Source of the DNA: CAZUGH01 sp964619785
GTDB lineage: Bacteria; Bacillota; Clostridia; Lachnospirales; Lachnospiraceae
Direction: 5' to 3'
Length of the DNA: 9,478 nucleotides
Assembly: GCA_964619785.1 (NCBI GenBank)
Contig: CAZUGH010000068.1
Span: forward strand, 1 to 9,478
The notes under the pieces were generated by a model. The model was not told the origin of the DNA, did no database searches, and saw nothing but the letters and a program-made list of their open reading frames with translations. The position numbers and the translations under genes are program-made. How positions within the stretch are numbered: position 1 is the first letter of the stretch; every line of letters starts with the position of its first letter. Positions 6,195-9,478 of the stretch are shown in pieces.

Positions 6195-7559
6195 CTAGAT
6201 TTCATTTTCTTTCGGAAGCTCTTTAAATCCTCGAAGCACACTGATAACAATTGGAATTGTTAGACCGAAACTCAACAAATCAGCGAGTGGCTGTGTCAAT
6301 TGGATTCCAAGCAATCCATATACCGGTTCAAGAATAAACAGTAATGGCAGATAAAACAAGAATTGTCGTCCCATTGCAAGTATCGATGCTTTCACTGCTT
6401 CACCTATCGTCTGAACCATCATGTTACTTGGCATCATAAATCCCATAAGTGGAACTGCTACACATTGCATTCGGAGTGCCAGTGCACCGATACGAATGAC
6501 ATCCATATCATCTCGTCTAAATAATGCCACGATCTGTGGTGCCCATATAAATCCAACAATTGCCGTCACCAGCAAAAACACGGTACAAACCCATACAGCA
6601 AACCAATAAGCTTCCTTCACGCGCTTGTACTTTCTTGCCCCATAGTTGAATCCACAAACTGGCTGAAACCCTTGGCCAAAGCCAATGACTGCCGATGCTG
6701 CAAACATCGTTACACGCGTAACAATAGACATAGCTGCAATCGCTGCATCTCCATAAATTCCTGCTTTGTGATTGAGACATATCGTTGCAATGCTTGCAAG
6801 CCCCTGACGACACAAGGAAGGGAAGCCTCCACGCACTATTTCCTTGTAAAGGGAACAAGATGGTTTGCAATTCTTAAGTAAAATTGGAACCATACTTTTC
6901 TTGCGACACATAATAAACAGAATAATAAAACTAACCATCTGACTTAACATCGTTGCCAATCCAGCACCTGCTACACCCATATCCAATAAAAAGATTAATA
7001 TTGGGTCCAATATAATATTAACAACAGCTCCCGTTGTCATACCAATCATTCCATAGAATGCATTTCCCTGAAAACGCAACTGATTGTTGAGTACAAATCC
7101 ACCAATGATAAATGGTGCTCCACAAAGGATGAATCGCAGGTATGATGTCGCATATGGTAGAATTGTTTCTGTAGAACCGAGGAAACGAGCCAATGGACGT
7201 ATTCCAATCAATCCTGCGATTGCAATCAGCAAACCAAATAGAAAGGCTGTCAAAAATCCTGTCGAAGCCATTGTCAGGGCTTCTTCCTCTTTTCTTGCTC
7301 CTAACTTACGCGATATATAGTTACCTGAACCATGGCCAAAGAAAAAACCAACCGCTTGAATAATTGCCATGATTGAAAACACAACACCTACTGCTCCTGT
7401 TGCACTTGTTCCCAATCCGCCAACAAAAAAAGTATCCGCCATATTATAAAACGAGGTCACTAACATGCTCAGTATCGTAGGTCCTGCCATTTTCGCAACA
7501 AGAGGACGAACAGGGCTTTCTGTCATTTCCTTGAATTTATCTCTATTTTCTGTTCTCAT
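6195..7559 (-). CDS. MATE family efflux transporter
   Basis: The 454-residue membrane protein is of typical length for MATE (multidrug and toxin extrusion) carriers, which expel cationic or other compounds in exchange for Na+ or H+. About twelve hydrophobic segments fall into two halves. Characteristic sequences are FYNMADTFFVGGLG (37-50), the first-half loop GHGSGNYISRKLGARKEEEA (75-94), NIILDPILIF (181-190) and the second-half counterpart QPVCGFNYGARKYKRVKEA (299-317). The gene is closest in style to MepA-like Firmicute members; its substrate cannot be told. It starts 1 nt after the hydroxyacid dehydrogenase stop and lacks a clear ribosome binding site, so translation probably depends on ribosomes finishing the upstream gene. 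ATG at codon 12 has AAGGA too close to serve. It is the last gene of the operon and converges on the helicase. Confidence 0.92.
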   Translation of the reverse strand: MRTENRDKFKEMTESPVRPLVAKMAGPTILSMLVTSFYNMADTFFVGGLGTSATGAVGVVFSIMAIIQAVGFFFGHGSGNYISRKLGARKEEEALTMASTGFLTAFLFGLLIAIAGLIGIRPLARFLGSTETILPYATSYLRFILCGAPFIIGGFVLNNQLRFQGNAFYGMIGMTTGAVVNIILDPILIFLLDMGVAGAGLATMLSQMVSFIILFIMCRKKSMVPILLKNCKPSCSLYKEIVRGGFPSLCRQGLASIATICLNHKAGIYGDAAIAAMSIVTRVTMFAASAVIGFGQGFQPVCGFNYGARKYKRVKEAYWFAVWVCTVFLLVTAIVGFIWAPQIVALFRRDDMDVIRIGALALRMQCVAVPLMGFMMPSNMMVQTIGEAVKASILAMGRQFLFYLPLLFILEPVYGLLGIQLTQPLADLLSFGLTIPIVISVLRGFKELPKENEI

Positions 7560-7560
7560 G

Positions 7561-8514
7561 TTAATTCATACCAACCACGTTTTGCGTGTGCCCTTCTTTG
7601 AATTTTCTTATATTCTCACAAACAATCTCAAACAATCGTTCTCTCGTCTCAACCGGTGTCCATGCCACATGTGGCGTAATCGTTATATTCTTCGCCTTCG
7701 TTAGGCGACTGTCTCTCGCCATCGGTTCCTCCGTCAACACATCTATACCAGCACCGGATAACTGTTCCTTTTCTAATGCATCATAAAGTGCATCTTCATC
7801 CACAATCGCACCCCTTGCTGTATTTACAAAGAAACAACCCTTCTTACAATGGCTGAATGCATTTTCATCAAACAATAACTCTGATTCCTTATTTAATGGA
7901 CAATGTACACTGATGATATCCGATTTTGCTAAGAACGTGTCCCAATCAACAAAATGAATACCCGGCACCTCTCGCTTCGTTCTTGTATATACATAGACAT
8001 TCATTCCAAACGCTTGTCCAATCTCGCTGACTCGCTTACCGATACTTCCATATCCTACAATTCCAAGATTCTTCCCCGTTAGCTCAAATAAGGGATATAC
8101 AAAAGGAGAAAATACTTTGCTTTCTTTCCATCCATCCTGTTTCACAAAATTTGCATAGTCCAAAATTCGACTGAAATGATTCAAAATCAACGCAAATGTG
8201 TGCTGTGCAACTGCTTCTGTCGAGTAACTTCCTGCATTACAAACGGTAATACCATGTTCATTCGTATATTCCGTATCAATATTATTAAAGCCAGTTGCGA
8301 ACAAACCAATATACTTTATATTCGTTGCATTTTGTAACTCTTCTCTGCCAAGTGCTGTTTTATTACATAGAACCACATCGGCTTCTCGAATTCGTTCTGG
8401 AATTTGTTCTTTCTTTGATAGGTCATATAAGACTAATTCTCCCATTTCCCTTAATGGTTCAAAAAAGCTACTATCATCACTAATTGTCTTCGAATCTGTA
8501 ATCACAATCTTCAT
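7561..8514 (-). CDS. D-2-hydroxyacid dehydrogenase (NAD-dependent, hydroxypyruvate reductase-like)
   Basis: The 317-residue cytosolic enzyme interconverts a 2-keto acid and its D-2-hydroxyacid with NAD(P)H. The N-terminal catalytic part carries ATGFNNID (73-80) and NAGSYSTEAVAQHTFALIL (93-111). The Rossmann domain has GIVGYGSIGKR (151-161). The catalytic triad is Arg234 in NTARGAIVDE, Glu263 in DVLTEEP and His282 in TPHVAW. The PHVAW sequence is common in hydroxypyruvate/glyoxylate reductase-type members, but the substrate cannot be fixed from sequence; VanH- or lactate dehydrogenase-like activity is also possible. ATG 8514 is preceded by AGAGGA inside the end of the peptidase gene, with a rather long 11-nt spacing. 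Gaps are 7 bp to the peptidase gene and 1 bp to the MATE gene, so the three are almost certainly co-transcribed. Confidence 0.92.
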   Translation of the reverse strand: MKIVITDSKTISDDSSFFEPLREMGELVLYDLSKKEQIPERIREADVVLCNKTALGREELQNATNIKYIGLFATGFNNIDTEYTNEHGITVCNAGSYSTEAVAQHTFALILNHFSRILDYANFVKQDGWKESKVFSPFVYPLFELTGKNLGIVGYGSIGKRVSEIGQAFGMNVYVYTRTKREVPGIHFVDWDTFLAKSDIISVHCPLNKESELLFDENAFSHCKKGCFFVNTARGAIVDEDALYDALEKEQLSGAGIDVLTEEPMARDSRLTKAKNITITPHVAWTPVETRERLFEIVCENIRKFKEGHTQNVVGMN

Positions 8515-8521
8515 AACTAAA

Positions 8522-9346
8522 TCATTCCTCTGCTATATATGTCAATTCTGCGGGGTCAACCCATTTATCCGTTATCTTGTTTCTCTTCCACTTATTCTTC
8601 GTTGTATCATATTCTGTCACTGTCATAAATTGATAACCACTAGCCGTTTTCAAAGCTTTATAAATCTTCCTTAACTTAACCCATTGGCGGTTGTGATCTG
8701 GATTACCCGAGTCCCCTAAAAAGATTTTATCTGTCTGCGCATCATATAAAAATGTTGTCACATAATGACCCGGTGTGTCTTGCCAATAGGAATCATCTTC
8801 ATTACTACTTACTAACATAACACAGGCCCTAGAACTTGCCACGATACTCTGAAACTCCTCATAGCTATCAGGCTTTTTCCTAAGTTCACTCGCAAATCCA
8901 AGGCTTTCCATCCCATCCTTCATAAAACTCCATTCAATGGCACCGCTCCAATAGCCTGTATTTTTCTGTGCGTATTTATACATATCCACAGGTGAGCATT
9001 TATACTCCGTAAGTGTTGAATAAATATTCGCCATACAACACAGTCCGCACCCAAATCCACCAAAAGATCCTCCATCCATAAATGTCTTACCCCAAATTCC
9101 AGACCAGGGTCTCTTCTCTTTCCATGACTTTGGTCCTTGTAGAAATGTATAGACACCTTCTGTCGGATCAACCTGTATCGTATCTGTCGGTTGAGGCGCA
9201 GCTATGATAGCCTGCTCTGTCACGGACTGTGCACCTGTCGTAATCGCAGAATCACCTTCTTGCTGAGACTGTATCGTTATATATATAATAATTCCAAACA
9301 TAAGTGCTAAAATCAAAACGACTGTTATAATCTGATGTTTTTTCAT
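8522..9346 (-). CDS. Membrane-anchored C39-like cysteine peptidase
   Basis: The 274-residue protein has a short basic start (MKKHQ) and one hydrophobic helix (about 6-25) with no evident signal-peptidase or lipobox site, so it is probably anchored with its C-terminal domain outside the cell. A polar linker (about 28-62) precedes a papain-like C39 domain. The likely nucleophile is Cys100 in GGFGCGLCCMANIYSTL, the His is 194 in TPGHYVTTF, and the Asp is 212 in FLGDSGNPDHN. The conserved GCGPT of many relatives is GCGLC here, adding Cys103 and Cys104, and no oxyanion Gln stands about six residues before Cys100. The start at 9346 is chosen from GAGGT (9351-9355) and from the signal anchor; ATG 9379 would lie at the predicted transcript start. 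It is the first gene of the operon with the dehydrogenase and MATE genes. It is not fused to an ABC exporter, so a bacteriocin-leader role is not implied. Confidence 0.82.
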   Translation of the reverse strand: MKKHQIITVVLILALMFGIIIYITIQSQQEGDSAITTGAQSVTEQAIIAAPQPTDTIQVDPTEGVYTFLQGPKSWKEKRPWSGIWGKTFMDGGSFGGFGCGLCCMANIYSTLTEYKCSPVDMYKYAQKNTGYWSGAIEWSFMKDGMESLGFASELRKKPDSYEEFQSIVASSRACVMLVSSNEDDSYWQDTPGHYVTTFLYDAQTDKIFLGDSGNPDHNRQWVKLRKIYKALKTASGYQFMTVTEYDTTKNKWKRNKITDKWVDPAELTYIAEE

Positions 9347-9388
9347 ATTTACCTCGAATTCATAAGTAGTAGACGACATCCATAGATT

Positions 9389-9417
9389 ATTATACTAACT
9401 TATCATCAAATTGTCCA
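9389..9417 (-). promoter_or_regulatory. Sigma-A promoter of the peptidase-dehydrogenase-MATE operon
   Basis: On the minus strand a -35 TGGACA (9412-9417, 5 of 6) and a perfect -10 TATAAT (9389-9394) are separated by 17 nt. Transcription would start near 9382, giving a leader of about 36 nt before ATG 9346. The -35 hexamer lies inside the inner end of the palindromic repeat 9410-9478. Confidence 0.8.
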
Positions 9418-9478
9418 ATTGGCCGTCCCATAGCCATTCGCGCAAGCACGATGGCTGCGTGACGGCTTATTGCACAAA
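9410..9478. repeat. Palindromic intergenic repeat, copy 2
   Basis: The left arm 9410-9427 (ATTGTCCAATTGGCCGTC) and right arm 9461-9478 (GACGGCTTATTGCACAAA) are complementary at 14 of 18 positions. An inner stem AGCCAT (9432-9437) with ATGGCT (9451-9456) closes a 13-nt loop. The last 16 bases repeat 6124-6139 in inverted orientation. The whole 69-bp unit would fold as a long cruciform or RNA hairpin. The element may continue past the window edge. Its left arm overlaps the operon promoter. No open reading frame is present, and it could be a REP- or MITE-like element; there is no T-run inside the window to call it a terminator. Confidence 0.65.

Noticed and set aside
6517..6870. 117-codon frame inside the MATE gene, Cys/Trp-rich
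   Set aside because: It is an alternative frame of a clear membrane protein; its odd composition follows from shifting hydrophobic codons.
8522..9346. Bacteriocin leader peptidase
   Set aside because: There is no ABC transporter fusion, no double-glycine precursor peptide and no immunity gene nearby; the C39-like domain alone does not support it.
9347..9379. Longer peptidase start at ATG 9379
   Set aside because: That position is within a few bases of the predicted transcription start and has no ribosome binding site; it adds 11 polar residues before the signal anchor.

Overview
The window looks like chromosomal DNA of a low-GC Gram-positive anaerobe of the Clostridia, most likely Lachnospiraceae-like. 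The evidence is AT-rich DNA, strong AGGAGG-type ribosome binding sites, sigma-A promoters with a 17-bp spacer, a lipoprotein-type ApbE, and a cytosolic zinc-dependent phospholipase C-family protein of a kind I associate with such genomes. The species assignment is inference only.

Left edge (1-976, minus strand): two gene remnants fused at a breakpoint near 468-472. The first is the N-terminal 40% of a WbpA/WecC-type nucleotide-sugar dehydrogenase, whose start codon appears to have decayed to ATC. The second is the C-terminal part of an unrecognised protein, with a weak GDPD-like pattern, carrying an in-frame stop at 54-56. This suggests the eroded border of a surface-polysaccharide locus.

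992-3441 (minus strand): a tight three-gene operon, pgeF (YfiH/YlmD laccase-domain protein), queH (epoxyqueuosine reductase) and apbE (lipoprotein FMN transferase). It is driven by a clear promoter at 3476-3504. queH and apbE overlap by 11 bp. Transcripts could run on into the dehydrogenase remnant 15 bp beyond apbE.

3577-6067 (plus strand): a divergently transcribed pair. A zinc-dependent phospholipase C-family protein is followed, with an 8-bp overlap, by a DEAD-box RNA helicase. The helicase carries an Arg/Gly/Asn-rich linker and a C-terminal DbpA-type RNA-binding domain. It ends at a strong intrinsic terminator (6083-6126).

6195-9346 (minus strand): a three-gene operon of a membrane-anchored C39-like cysteine peptidase, a D-2-hydroxyacid dehydrogenase and a MATE exporter, with gaps of only 7 and 1 bp. 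Its promoter (9389-9417) has a near-consensus -35 lying inside a palindromic repeat.

Two palindromic repeats (6124-6166 and 9410-9478) bracket this last operon. They share an exact 16-base arm, TTTGTGCAATAAGCCG and its reverse complement. They look like members of a dispersed intergenic repeat family and are the most unusual structure I can see. I found no tRNA, rRNA, CRISPR array, riboswitch or transposase gene, and no clear sign of a complete undescribed multi-gene system. No stretch longer than about 300 bases lacks a gene.
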